Origin: Girardinichthys multiradiatus | Lineage: Eukaryota; Chordata; Actinopteri; Cyprinodontiformes; Goodeidae | Direction: 5' to 3' | Assembly: GCF_021462225.1 (NCBI RefSeq) | Contig: NC_061812.1 | Location: 39,566,675-39,630,674, forward strand | DNA length: 64,000 bases | Part shown: one piece after another, positions 53,011-64,000 of the stretch | Position numbering within the stretch: position 1 is the first letter of the stretch | How the letters are laid out: each line of letters starts with the position of its first letter | Notes under the pieces: generated by a model | Told to the model about the DNA's origin: nothing | Databases searched by the model: none | What the model saw: only the letters and a program-made list of their open reading frames with translations | Translations under genes and position numbers: made by a program

Positions 53011-54265
53011 TGTATATCTTTATGACATCTTATGGATTTTCTTTTCTCCTGTCTCTCTTTCCTTTTTTGGAAAACCTATAAACAATAAATCCCATTTTGT
53101 CATTACACATCTGACATTTTTTCTTTTTGTTTTACTCATGTGCAAATACAAATATACCAAGAAAGTCTTTGTGAAAGACCAGGTTATTCCCGTTTAAAAC
53201 ATGTGAGCAGCTGCTCATTATTTTAAGTACCAGACAGACGTACCTTTGCACTGGTTTAAAATGATTTAGAGCCAGCTTTTGGCTCAGCCCAACATGCGGA
53301 TATGAGATTTCCATGTTTTTACTGTTGACCTGTGTGGATTTGCGTGAAAGAGAGAACAAATGGGTAAAACATAAAATCAAATCACAGATGTGAGTCTGGC
53401 TAGCTCTGGAAGAATTTACCCTGCTTTGGTGTGTTTTCAGATTTTTGAAAAGGCTTTAAAATTGTGGCTTTAATGTAACATAAAACACTGAAGTTTAAGG
53501 TTGGAGTTTGCTGCAGGGCCATAAAACATTTTTAGGAGCAGCAAGTGCGATAAACGTCTGTGCAAGTAAATTACACTGAGCTGCTCATTTGAGCTTTAAA
53601 ATGCAACACGTTAAATCCTAAAAAGACAAGACTGTAGTTAGGGATAATTTTGTATCATGCAGGAATGCAGACACACCCATAACCAATAAAGTGTTTGTTT
53701 AAAACGTGAGCATACGAACTGTGGTAAACATTTGTCCCAGTATGGGTACAGGTTGAAAAGTGTCTTTATTACCTTTTGAATTAATAATGTTTTAAATGTG
53801 TCTCTGCTGAGGCTTTTCAGTTGTTACAGATCATGTACTCGCCCAGATAGGTCACCAGGATGTCCAAACATGCAACATCCATGTAAATCCATATGTTTAC
53901 CTAAGAGTCCCCTGCTGCTCTTCTCCATCTTCTTCTCCCTCCATGTCCTCTGTAAAGCTAGGTGCTAAATGTGTCAGCATGCAACTTTCTTCAGAGATAA
54001 GGAGGAATAACTGGCTTGCTTACTTGACCTTACTACATGGAGGCCACAAAGGCCAACATGATCCAATTTGAAATATCTCTGCACACAGGAGTAACAAATA
54101 CGGATCTTAAACGATAGTGTAGCAGACCTATGTAGAGGTCCATGAAATTCAAAAATAAAACAACCTCAGTCTTATACTTGACAGATCACCATCAAATATC
54201 TACAAGTTTAACTTAAAAATGATTGATGTGAACATGTCCACAGCACTGGTTTTATCTGTTTCTTT
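53011..54265. other. Intergenic, no gene recognised
   Basis: No coding family, RNA gene or clear repeat seen. Confidence 0.35.
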
Positions 54266-54269
54266 AAAT

Positions 54270-54800
54270 GTTGTCAAATAATCTATGGCCAATGGTAATT
54301 TTGGAGGAGCTGCAGAGATTCACAGCTCAGGTGAACAAATCTGTCAACAGGGCGATGGTTAGTTGTGCACTCCATAAATATGGCCTTTATGGATAACTGG
54401 CAAAAAAACAAAGCCACTGTTAAAAGAAATCCATAATAACCCTTGTTTACAGTTTGGTACAAGCCACATAGGAGGCACAGCAAACATGTGGTCTGATCAA
54501 ATGAGAACAACGCTGAACTTTATAGCCCACATGTAAAGCATGTGGTGGAAGTCTAAAAATGCACAACCTGAACACACCCTCTTATGGTGAAACATGGTGG
54601 TGGCAGCATCATGATGTGGGGAATTTTTTTTGTCAGCAGGGACATGGAAGATGGTCAGAGTTGCTGTAATAACGAATTGAGCTAGATACTGGAAATCTTG
54701 GAAGAAAAAATGTTAGAGGCAACAGATGACTTAAGACTCAGGCAGAGGTTAACCTTCCAATATGACTGAGAATAAACTATTTTGTAAAGTTAAGTGAGCA
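54270..54800 (+). mobile_element. Tc1-like remnant
   Basis: Sense traces: TGGAGGAGCTGCAGAGATTC, AACATGTGGTCTGATCAAAT, GGTGGTGGCAGCATCATGAT, GACTCAGGCAGAGGTTAACC. No intact frame. Confidence 0.6.
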
Positions 54801-55980
54801 AAAACTTCAGGTAAAGTCTCATACAAAATACCTAAAAAAAAAAAAACATGAAATAGATAGATTTATGATAACTGAGCAAAGGCGAGAGCATAAAACAGCA
54901 CTGGAAATCATAGGTTTGTTTCAGCCCTCTTTCTTGTACAACAGGCATGCAGACATACCATACAGAAAAGAACATCACAAGATGGAGCTTGAGCGATTCA
55001 ACAGTTGTGGGGGGAAAAAAGTAACTCAATGTATTGATAGGGATGAAAAGCTAAAGACTAAATACATTAAAACATTAAAATAAGCTCCAAGGAATCATAA
55101 ACATGCTGCTGCTGTCTGAGAGCCAGCAAGGCCCCGATATCATGCAGGCAAACCACCAGTGACATGGGGAGGCTAATGAGGATGACAGGACCTGTTTGGC
55201 TTTTCTGATTTTTGGCAATATCAGTGAAAGTAGCTTACAGCTGCACAAAAAAGAAAATTAGCAGTATCAAAAAGAACACTTTCCATTTCAGTGTTTTTCT
55301 TGCATTGACATCCTGACAGTAGCCAATAAGGTGGCATCCCAGTAAATTCTCCTTGTGCTTCTTGCTACCATGCAAAGATTTGTAAAATCACACTAGGAAT
55401 ACCACCAGATTAAACAGTGATTGTTCATGGTGTACATTTAGTGTTACTCTGAGGAAACTTTGGTATCATCCATTTAATGTAAATACAGTTTAAAGAAATG
55501 AAATCATTTTACGTATCTAATAAGCTATAGTCAAAGAGGAACAAAATAAGTGTCAAGGAAAAAAATGGCCCTTGCTTCAAACAGACACTTCTCAAATATG
55601 AAATGCAGTGGAGGACATTTCAAAGAACAAGCTTAAACTGGAGCAGACAGCTGTGAACTAAGATCAAGTGCTCATGGCTACTCATTTTACCTATGAAGTT
55701 GGAACATGGATCTCTGAATAACATCAAGCACAACTTAACCATGTTATTGTGCCTAACTAAAATCTATCTGCATTTGATCTTTTTGCAGGTTTTCATGAAG
55801 TTTCCCACTTAAAGGAGAACCCAGCTAGGCCCATAACGTTCTGAAGGTATTGTGTAATTCCTAATGCTTAGGGATACCTTGGTATCCTCCAGATTGAGAT
55901 AAAAAGTGTCTCTGCAGAAAGTAATGTTTGAGTTTCCACTGGTGGACCTGATTTCAGATCAGTGGAAGACAATAAATAAA
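54801..55980. other. Intergenic, no gene recognised
   Basis: No feature recognised; possibly older repeat debris near the microsatellite. Confidence 0.35.
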
Positions 55981-56222
55981 TGACTGGATGGACGGACGGA
56001 CGGACGGACGGACAGACGCATGGACGGATGGATGGATGGATGGATAGATGGATGGATGGATGGATGGATGGATGGATGGATGGATGGATGGATGGATTGT
56101 TGGATGGATGGATGGATGGATGGATGGATGGATGGATGGATGGATGGATGGATGGATGGATGGATGGATGGATGGATGGATGGATGAATTGTTGGATGGA
56201 TGTATGGATGGATGGATGGACA
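55981..56222 (+). repeat. (GGAT)n microsatellite, about 240 nt
   Basis: A GGAC-biased start (55988-56015) grades into GGAT/GATG units, broken by two related interruptions (GGATTGTTGGAT near 56093 and GAATTGTTGGAT near 56185) about 90 nt apart. The repeated interruption implies a block duplication inside the array. Ser-Ile-His-Pro and Met-Asp-Gly-Trp frames from it are artefacts. Confidence 0.97.
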
Positions 56223-56319
56223 GGTGTAACGTGCTTGGTAGGGATGCCAGTGGAAACCCTCTTCTTCCAAAAAAAATATGGTAGGACAACTTTGGCTTGT
56301 GAAGTTGTATCTGAATAAA

Positions 56320-56940
56320 CTAGAAGGAGATCTGAAACAATGTTATTTGCACAGATGAGACTGAAGTAGAGATGTGTGGCAATAATGGAGAGCCCCATGT
56401 TTGGTAAAAACCCAACACAGCATATCAGCACTGAGACCTCATGGCATGGTGATGGAGAGGTAAAGATTTGGAACTGTTGTACAGACATAGGTCCTTGGTT
56501 CCATGCAGTCCTTTAGACAGCCATGAACTCCACTGTTCAAAAATGATTTTAAAGTCAAATGTGAGACCATCTGTCCATCAGCTAAAGCGTGGTTCAAAGT
56601 GGGTCTTTAAACAGGACAATAATCCTAAAATAGCAGCAAAGCTACAATAGAATAGCCAAAAGAGAAGGGAATCAAAGTGCTGCAAAGTCCCTGGCCCAGG
56701 TCCATATTGCAACTCTCCAGAAAGGCTGCAGTGGGACCTTAGGAGAGTTGTGGCAAAACAAATGTCTGCAAACATGAAAAAAACGGAAGCAATGTAGAAA
56801 TAAAAGACTGGGACTAAGCTCCCCCACAATCATGTGAGCCAGCTGTAAATGCATGCAGAAAACAATGATTTTAACCTATTGTTGCTGAAGTTTGTTTGAA
56901 ATTCCTAAATTATGGGGTGTACTTAGTTTTTCACATATAG
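56320..56940 (+). mobile_element. Tc1-like remnant
   Basis: TTTGCACAGATGAGACTGAA, ATGGTGATGGAGAGGTAAAG and AAACAGGACAATAATCCTAA correspond to DES-like, G-rich and QDNNPK-like transposase segments in decayed form. It follows the microsatellite directly. Confidence 0.55.
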
Positions 56941-57111
56941 CTCATCCATTTTTACACCATAATTGTAATTCTTAAGCAGGATTTTACAGGAGTTTTACTA
57001 GGCAGCTTGCTAAAAGAAGCTTTAGTTGAGATGAGGATGACTTATTTATGCTTGAGATCTGTGTTTAATACTTGCCAACATATTAATTTCCTACATGCAA
57101 AAATTTATTCA

Positions 57112-57560
57112 AAATCTTGTGGTTCTCTGTGTCCGGGGCCGGGTGCTTTGGTATGTGCTGGCTCAATCCCGGTGGCTGCTTGCTGGGGCCTGGCCCCCTG
57201 GGCTCTGTCGGGCCTCTGCTTGGGGGGGTGGTGTGTCCCGGGGTCTTGGACCTCTGGGTCCATGGCTGGATCTGCTCGGGCATGGACGGCTGCCGGCGGG
57301 GCCTGTGGGCTCGTCGCTCCGGCTCCATGGGGCTTCTGCACTGTCGCTGCTGGGTGGTTCCCCTGGGACTCTCCACTGCTCTTCTCTGGGGGGTTGCGAT
57401 AGTCCCAGCGGTGGTTCTCCTGGGGTTCCTGTGCTTTGGAGGGCCTTTACATGTCTGTGGCTCGGATCTCCTCAGTGTCCGTCCAGGGACCATGGGGCAG
57501 GCCTGTGGGTCCTCACACTCGCTATTGCATATTTTTGTGGAGAAACCTTGTATACAAAAG
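57112..57560. repeat. GC-rich block of probable repeat origin
   Basis: About 450 nt markedly richer in G and C than its surroundings, full of CTGGGG, GGCCTGTGGG and CTGGCTC motifs. It stays open in several frames on both strands through composition, not coding. It is probably part of a dispersed fish repeat; I could not assign a family. Confidence 0.45.
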
Positions 57561-58910
57561 CGCGTCCACACCCATACTCACAGGTGTTAAGCTTCAGGTG
57601 TTGACAGATACACAGATGTTCTATATTGGGCTGCACCTCTCACTAAGTACATTTTACATTCAGAATTACCGTGTACTATTTTGTAAAAAAAGAAAAGAGG
57701 GTGTAATCTTGTATTCTCTTCACCTTCTTTCTCTCTTCCACTCTTTCCTCCTTTTCTCCCCTTTTCCTCCATCTCTCTCTTTTTTGAGCTTCTTTTTTCC
57801 TTTTAATTTCAGTCTCCATGTCCGTAACAATTGAAATATTCCCAAAGAAGTTTATAATAAAGTTTATTTTATAAATATGAAGTAGAGCTTTAAAGCATTA
57901 GCTGTGATGCTCTGCTTGTGAAAGTAAATCTGTTGGGCAATTTCTTGGCACTCAGACAACAATTCTGAGCGATACTCGGCCGGACAGGACACGGTAAAAA
58001 AAAAGCAACAAAAAAAAAATTTGTATTCAAAATATTGCACCCCTCAGTCTCCTGTCTCTGTTGGACCCTTTTATTTATATTTTACGTCACATACTAAGGA
58101 GCTCAAGATTTCATGTTGTCACCAACTCCCTCACATTAACATAAGCATCAGTGGGCAGACATCCAAACAAAGACAGTCATTTGATAACTCCTTCCATCAC
58201 CCTCCCATTTAGACAAGCTAACTTTTATTTTCACTACAATAACACCAAGTGTCATCTGTTAAAGATTGTGCTCACTGCTTTCTTTCTCTGCTGCTTCACA
58301 CTTACTTTGATGAAGAACACTGACTGTGCTGTGATTTATTTCCATGGTCTCCGGCAAAGTCAGAAGGGATATTGACTGACTTTGGTTTCTCTCCAAAAGC
58401 CACAAATTGAAACGTAGTTAACGACAGGAAAAATCAGACACAGCTGTCTGAGGTCGCAGGGTGGAGGCTGGGGGTTCCAGACTGTTCCCTTTGCCTAATT
58501 CAGCAGGCTGCTGGGCTATGAGGCCCCTCTCAGCCATTTAAACCCCTTCTTTATTGATATGCCAACTCCACCTGTGTGCCATCCAACTCTCAATGGCAGT
58601 TTAAATGTCTGGTTAAATGCACATGTCACTGTTCAGTGACAGTACATCATCTCACCTGGGAAAGATCAAAAATCTGTCCTGCATGCAGGAGGCCTGGTTC
58701 ATGTGTGGATGGGAGCTGGTTGGCTCCTTTAAAACAAAGACAGAAGATAGTGATGTTAAAGCAACATTCGCTGGCCTAACAGGGCTTATGCTGCATCTTT
58801 TAACAGATACCTGTCTTCCATCAAACAGGGTTTAGTGATGAGTTGGAGTTTGTTGGTGTTGGCTGTAAAATTCTTCTATTTTGAACCCCTAGGTAAGCCA
58901 TTATGATCGT
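57561..58910. other. Intergenic, no gene recognised
   Basis: AT-rich, with a CT-rich tract at 57718-57795. No feature recognised. Confidence 0.35.
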
Positions 58911-58919
58911 CAAATAGTG

Positions 58920-59995
58920 GGTATTCGTTCTTGAACTTTTTCACAGTGTGTTACTTTATAACCTGAAACAGCAAAGTATTTAACTTGGAATTTTTGGGAT
59001 AGACAAACACAAAGTAATACATACAGTAATTGTTAGGTAGTAGGAAAAAAGATTGTTCTAAATTTATCATCAATAAAAAATCTAAAAAACAAATGTGATG
59101 TTCATCTATATTCACCCCTCATGAATCAATACTTTGTAGAGGCACCTTCCCATGCAACAGTTGCAAGTTTTTGGGGTATGTCTCTACTAGTTTTGCACAC
59201 GTAGAAACCTGGATTTTCTGTCTATTTTTCTTTGCAAACTAGCTCAAGCTCAATTTCAATTTTGATTGAATAATGAGCATCCATGTACATAATTTTAGAT
59301 GTAGACTTTGACTAGGCCATTCGAACATCAATTTGCTTTGATCTAAACAGTTTCCTTGTGGCCATGCGAGTGGGGTTGCTGCCCTCCTGGAAGTCAAACC
59401 TCTGTCCCAGTCTCACGTTGTTGCACCCTCCAACCAGTAGTGAGCTCCATGAATATTTCCCATCCACTCTGACCAGTTTCCCTGTCCCTGCTGAAGAAAA
59501 GCATCCCCACACCATGATGCTTACACTACAAGGTTTCACCTTGGTCGTGGGCAGTATATTTTATTGCCACAAACAACATTTTTTTAGGTAGCCCAAAAAG
59601 CTCTCTTTAATTCTTATCTACCCGAAAACATCTTTCTATGTTTGCTGTGTCCCAAACCTGCAAATTGGACTCCTTATGAGTTTGTTTTTGCAGGAATTGC
59701 TTCCTTCTTCTTCTTCCCACGTGAGCAGTGGACCTCTGCAGCTCCTCTGAGGTTACCATGGTTTTCTTGACCGCTTCTCTCATTAATGCTCTCCTTGCTC
59801 ACTCTGTCAGTTGTAGGTGCGACATCAAATACTGGTAGGTTTGCAGCTGTACAAGACTCTTTCCATTTTTTTATCATGCCCAGAACAGGGCTCTCTAAGA
59901 TGTTGAACGTTTCGGATTTTGTTTTATAACATAAATCTCCTTTAAACTTTTTCACTGCCTTATCCCTGACCTGTCTGTTGTGTTCCTTGGTCTAT
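58920..59995 (-). mobile_element. Tc1-like element, near full length but decayed
   Basis: The left end has TTCTTGAACTTTTTCACAGTG and ATAGACAAACACAAAGTAAT. Antisense transposase traces include AAAGCATCCCCACACCATGA (G-rich box) and CTCATTAATGCTCTCCTTGC. Stops interrupt the minus-strand frames. Confidence 0.6.
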
Positions 59996-60179
59996 ATGTT
60001 TTTTTGTTCACTGATGCTCTGTAGCTGTGCTGAGATTGAACATGTGGCCTTTATTTTTTAATAGATTGAATAAATTGAATAGATTAAAAAAATATATATA
60101 AAAGGAGGAAACATGAAAATCTCATAAAAATAAACATAACTCAGACTGAAAACAAAAATAAAACAATTAACTGTGACTT

Positions 60180-60644
60180 ATTAAACATAAGATCTCACTT
60201 TTCAGAGACTTTACTAGTTAATGACTTGATTTTTGACAGATTGATTTATTTGTCTCACAGAAACCTGGCTGCAGCAAGAAAATTATGTAAAATTATATAG
60301 CAACCATATTTCAGTCCGATTTATTGATTAGTCCCGGACCAATAGCTACAACTGTAATATAATTAATCCTCAGTTTTCCTCATCCAAATTGCAAAGCATT
60401 AAAACCACTTCAGTTTCTTGTCTTGTACCGTCCACCAGGCCCCTTCTCAATTTTTAGATCAGTTCTCATACTTGTATAATTTAGTGTTAAATACAGATAT
60501 GCAGACCAGAGTCTTTGAAAAAGAATCTTCTTAGTCAATCAATTAATGTGGATGGCATTAAACTGACCAAGAGTAATAAAATTAAAAAAAACCTTGGTGT
60601 TGTTTTTGACCAGGACATGTCATTTAAATCCCATATTAAACAGC
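60180..60644 (+). mobile_element. Decayed LINE (L2/Rex-like) fragment
   Basis: Traces of the endonuclease region (a LFVS-like frame with an ETWLQQENYV-like segment at 60240-60290; YRPPGP-like at 60428-60450) and of the RT C-terminal region (NLGVVFDQDMSFKSHIKQ at 60590-60640) lie close together, so most of the element is deleted. The retroviral LTR begins immediately after. Confidence 0.55.
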
Positions 60645-60937
60645 TGTTAGGTATTATTTAGTCAACTCAGAGGTAAGAACGATACAGTCAGAGTTACTTG
60701 TGACAAGGGTAGCCCACTTTGCAGTGAAACTACAAAGTTTTGACACCCTATCTCTTTATTTATATACACAGTTCAACAGACAGTTCAGACAGGGTGTGTG
60801 TGTGTGAGACGGAAAGGAGGCTGGTTCACACAGAGATAACAATGATCTCACACACACAGGGAGGAAGGCATAGTGCAGGTGCCTTCCAACCCAAGGTTTT
60901 TACATGAGTGATAACAAGTTTTTGCACCCATCCAACA
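60645..60937 (-). repeat. Retroviral 3' LTR and adjoining polypurine tract
   Basis: The minus strand has a polypurine tract (AAAAGGAGGGAC, 60938-60949) followed at once by TGTTGG, and the 293-bp segment ends CTAACA. TG and CA ends with inverted TGTT/AACA are as expected of an LTR. Inside are a TATA-like stretch and AATAAA (TATATAAATAAAGAG on the minus strand, near 60757-60771). The partner LTR is outside the window, so the ends are inferred. Confidence 0.55.
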
Positions 60938-61092
60938 GTCCCTCCTTTTATCACAAGTAAAAACATTTAATATAAAAACGAGTAAGAAAAATACTTTGTA
61001 TGAGCGAAAACCCACGGACGGTAAACAGATTATATTTTGTGGGAAATACTCATACGGCCCCGCCGCCCTCGGCGACCATTAAAAGTTAAATG

Positions 61093-61330
61093 TTGATTAA
61101 TACTTGAAATCATAAAAATAAAATAATGATACTTGAAATCATAAAAATAAAATAATGATACTTGAAATCATAAAAATAAAAGAATGATACTTGAAATCAT
61201 AAAAATAAAAGAATAATACTTGAAATCATAAAAATAAAAGAATAATACTTGAAATCATAAAAATAAAAGAATAATACTTGAAATCATAAAAATAAAAGAA
61301 TAATACTTGAAATCATAAAAATAAAAGAAT
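61093..61330 (-). repeat. AT-rich tandem array, about 28-29-bp unit, about 8 copies
   Basis: Repeats of ATACTTGAAATCATAAAAAT followed by AAA(A/G)(T/G)AAT. The first units end ATAATG and the later ones GAATAA, so at least two variants were spread in blocks. It lies between env remains and LTR inside the retrovirus. Confidence 0.93.
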
Positions 61331-61521
61331 TAAAAAATCTGCCCTGTTTATGTCATCATTGTACTTTTTCTCATTTCACTTAAGCAACAACTTCTTTCGA
61401 TTTTCTGCTGTAAGGTCATTTTATGAAATATAATGTATGAGTACACTCAGGCTTTTGATGTGATTTATTTACAACATGTCATCATAATCGTCCCCTTCAT
61501 TTTCGTGCATTTCTACCTAGT

Positions 61522-61740
61522 TCAGTGTTGCATATGCCACCATGAACAATACCAGAAATTCTGTAGGAATGGATGTGCGTCATGTTCTTCCGTCAGTGTT
61601 CTGAGATGGGTCCCGTCTGATGTCCATCTCTTCTGGTTCGGTATCACCTCCTGTGGATCCTGCTTTAGATAGAGAAAGAGTCCTGCTACCAGAATTAAAC
61701 TCAGGCTTATCAGTCCTGTCCACAAGTTACAGAGAGCCAT
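61522..61740 (-). pseudogene. ERV env start, truncated
   Basis: A 72-codon frame that starts 79 nt after the integrase stop. It has a hydrophobic segment near the N-terminus (GLISLSLILVAGLFLYL), consistent with a signal or leader. It ends early; no surface or transmembrane subunit follows before the polypurine tract. The assignment is positional, so confidence is low. Confidence 0.35.
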
Positions 61741-61818
61741 TTTATAATTGGGCGCAGATCAGCTGTTTTCTTCACCGGTTTGAGACGCTGGGCCATCTTT
61801 GAACCCGGACTTCCTCTG

Positions 61819-62835
61819 CTACCCCGTCGGTTGATCTGGCTCCTGTAACGGCAAAACTGGCTTACAGTGGCTTTTATGAATCCAGGAAGGCCTCTCTGCT
61901 ATTTTCAGAACTGTGGGCGTTGTTAGGAGTATTTGAAACGGCCCTTTCCACCAAGGAGTGCTCCAATCCTTCCGGTGGAGTGTCTTAATCAGGACCAGGT
62001 CTCCAGGCCTCATTCTGTGGGATAGGAGCAGAGATTATCGGCAGACCACTGGACATTTGTTCTTCTTTTGTCTGCAACATTTTATTCATCCACTCAGCTA
62101 ATGAAGGTTCCTGTTGTGCTTTCTCTATTTCATTCATGTCAGAGGGCAGAGAAAACGGTCTGCCATGTACTATTTCTTTGAGAATACAAATTCACATCAG
62201 CAACTTGGTGTCACGTGATCTCAGACTCAGAATATAGTGGGTGGAGCCATACAATGATGTACAGTAGGTGGCAAATGGAGTAAGACCAGTTTGATTTGGA
62301 GTTATTCTCATCCATAATTAACCAGGGATAGGCATTCGGGCCATGGCCTCCCTGTTTCTTCCATTGTTTTCCTTAATCTTTAACTGAAACCCTAATGCAT
62401 TAGAACTTAGATCTATTAATTTATTTACAAAATGAGTTCCATTATCTGACCTTATAATCTGTGGGATACCATATGTGGGGAAGAAATGTGTCACTAGGTT
62501 CATCTATTACAACTAGGCAATATTTCTTCCCCCGTGTTTGCAACAAATTATGCATGATCTGCAAAAATTCTTTGCATAGTCAGAAAAATTTATAGTGTAG
62601 CATTAATGCTTTACCAGATGTGACATATTCCCCCCTTGACACGTGGGTCTTCCCAATGTGTCACTGTAGCTGCTGTGTTGTATAAATGTTTTGGGAGGAT
62701 TGGTTTATCTTCTATCTGATAGATGTCATCTTTTTTCTGTGCTCCTCTCTTTAGCCAGGCCTTTATTTCTGTCTCGGGTGCTGACTGTTGGGCGTCTTTC
62801 AGCACGTCCGTGTCTATAAATAGCAGATCTGACAT
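61819..62835 (-). pseudogene. ERV integrase fragments, broken
   Basis: Three separated reading pieces. 62835-62611 is the zinc-binding N-terminal side (DVLKDAQQSAPETEI, HLYNTAATVTH). 62503-62318 is part of the catalytic core (FPTYGIPQIIRSDNGTHF, containing one catalytic Asp). About 62200-61819 is the C-terminal side (EIVHGRPFSLPSDM, then after a frame change RPGDLVLIKTLHRKDWSTPW). Deletions and frameshifts separate them. It is defective. Confidence 0.8.
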
Positions 62836-63725
62836 TGTCTCTTTAATAGGTTGAAATGAGTTAGTTCTGTCCCTGATGATGTTTTAAAACCTCTATTTTG
62901 CCAAATCTTAGCATGGTGATGTACTGATCCGAAAACGTATTGGCTGTCTGTGTATATAGTAAGTATTTGTCCCTCATGTAATTCACATGCTCTTACTACA
63001 GCATATAATTCTGCTGTTTGGGCTGAGCATGTATTGGGTAGAGATTTAGCTTCTATTATCCTATCGATGGTTGTTACTGCATAACCAACTCTATTCTTTC
63101 CATATTCATCTTTAGATGCTGAGCCATCTACAAACACAACACATGAATCTGGTATAAGGGTTTGAGAAATGTCTTGCCTGGGTTTGGTGTCTTCTTCAAC
63201 TTTTGCTTTATAAGAATGTGGTTTTCCATCTTCTGCAGTAGGTATTAGAGTACTTGGATTTAAAGGGCACATCTTTTTAGAGTTATGTTTGGCTGTGATA
63301 ATAATAGTGATGTCAGTGTGATATGCCTTGCATGTAGCGTCAGGTGCTTCTCTTAATATTCCTGACTTCAACATATCTTGTATTACTGGCTTAGTACCTT
63401 CTTCAGCTTCTGGCTTTAAGGGGTATTGGCGGACTAATGGCCTTTTTTCAGATATTAGTTTAACCTTGTATGGTGGGAACCCCTTTATAAGTCCTACATC
63501 AGTTGATGATTGGGACCACAGTTCAGGTGGGACAGCAGATAGGGCAGGATGCATGTTGCTCTCTTTGCTCTCAGCTAAGCCCTGTATTTGTCCCTCTGCC
63601 TCATCTAAATGTATCCTTGGATGGACTTTGACTATCCACGCCAGAATGAGCTTCCAGATTCCTGTATTAGGATCTACCTTTGACAGTGTCAGTGCTGTTC
63701 CTGCAGAGGTTTAAAGCCTCTGTTT
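62814..63725 (-). pseudogene. ERV pol fragment: RT start fused to RNase H
   Basis: An open frame from ATG 63554 (246 codons), with a further upstream reading to about 63715. The first third is the RT N-terminus (PPELWSQSSTDVG, QYPLKPEAEEGTKP). After GILREAP it passes directly into the RT-RNase H connection and RNase H (FVDGSASKD, TAELYAV, IYTDSQYVF, the D-E-D acidic residues). The RT palm with its YxDD box is missing, and the frame survived the deletion. The end after GFKTSSGTELTH is frameshifted, so the last RNase H residues are lost. It cannot have polymerase activity. Confidence 0.8.
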
Positions 63726-64000
63726 TTCCAAATTCTTATTATTCTTTTTTATTATATTTTATAAAGTAAGTCCTTATTACATTTAAAAATGAGATCAATA
63801 TTTTTGGTAGTTGCTATTATTATAAATAATGCTTGGTTTAGTTCTTATTAAAAATAAAAAATAAAAACTCACTCACTGATGAACACAAAAAAATGAAGGG
63901 CATATTATATCTTATAATCTTAGTTTATCTTACCCAGTTTTATAGATACAACATACACTTTCAGTCAGCTTTGTATTTAATTCAAGTAACTAAAGTTTGT
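63726..64000. other. AT-rich end of window, no feature recognised
   Basis: Very AT-rich. Presumably a rearranged part of the retrovirus or an insertion; no coding trace was seen. Confidence 0.3.

Larger units (their letters stand above)
60645..64000 (-). mobile_element. Endogenous retrovirus, 3' part (defective)
   Basis: Minus-strand order from the window edge: RT start, RNase H, integrase, env start, tandem repeat, polypurine tract, LTR. The pol order and the short env overlap resemble gamma/epsilon-type retroviruses. Frames are broken by frameshifts and large deletions; gag, protease and the 5' LTR, if present, lie beyond 64000. It sits in an old LINE fragment. Confidence 0.8.

Noticed and set aside
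55868..56488. 206-codon minus frame of Ser-Ile-His-Pro repeats and plus-strand Met-Asp-Gly-Trp frames
   Set aside because: Direct translation of the GGAT microsatellite.
57083..57604. Overlapping 132-169-codon frames on both strands
   Set aside because: They stay open because of GC-rich composition; there is no domain, no splice context, and both strands look equally 'coding'.
63328..63714. 128-codon plus-strand frame
   Set aside because: Antisense of the retroviral pol fragment.

Overview
This window looks like nuclear DNA from a ray-finned (teleost) fish. It is AT-rich and intron-split. It carries GT-AG spliced vertebrate genes embedded in a dense layer of fish-type repeats: Tc1/mariner, PIF/Harbinger, hAT, L2/CR1/Rex-like LINEs, a tRNA-like SINE, tetranucleotide microsatellites and an endogenous retrovirus. 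I cannot name the species from sequence alone.

Four host genes can be assembled end to end with consistent splice phases. (1) ip6k2 (+, 14041-18207, 5 coding exons, about 504 aa) encodes an inositol hexakisphosphate kinase. (2) sec61a1 (+, 29676-35701, 12 exons, exactly 476 aa) encodes the pore subunit of the ER translocon. (3) chchd4 (+, 37621-39359, 3 exons, 153 aa) encodes the MIA40-type oxidoreductase of the mitochondrial intermembrane space. (4) ntn4 (-, 48450-41748, 10 exons, about 631 aa) encodes netrin-4. Three face right and ntn4 faces left, so chchd4 and ntn4 converge on a 2.4-kb gap filled by a Tc1-like remnant. The genes share no pathway. The sec61a1 upstream region has two TGACGTGT (UPRE-like) motifs. 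CTCF-like motifs lie upstream of sec61a1 (minus orientation) and in chchd4 intron 1 (plus orientation).

Region by region: 1-3976 is a fold-back type element whose long inverted arms carry arrays of a 20-bp tandem repeat around decayed PIF/Harbinger genes. 3989-5004 is a LINE reverse-transcriptase fragment. 5005-6660 is a Tc1-like remnant split by a hAT element with an 8-bp target duplication. 9290-11375 is a LINE 3' end split by an apparently complete Tc1/mariner element with an intact 343-aa transposase of DD36E spacing. 13.5-18.7 kb is ip6k2. 18.8-29.4 kb is gene-poor. 29.5-39.7 kb holds sec61a1 and chchd4, with a Harbinger derivative in sec61a1 intron 7. 41.7-48.9 kb is ntn4, with a 1.1-kb long-inverted-repeat element and a SINE in intron 3. 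49-60 kb is a repeat graveyard with GATA and GGAT arrays. 60.6-64 kb is the 3' part of a minus-strand endogenous retrovirus (pol, env start, polypurine tract, LTR) inserted in an old LINE and continuing past the window edge.

All calls come from reading the sequence and remembered family features. No database search was run.
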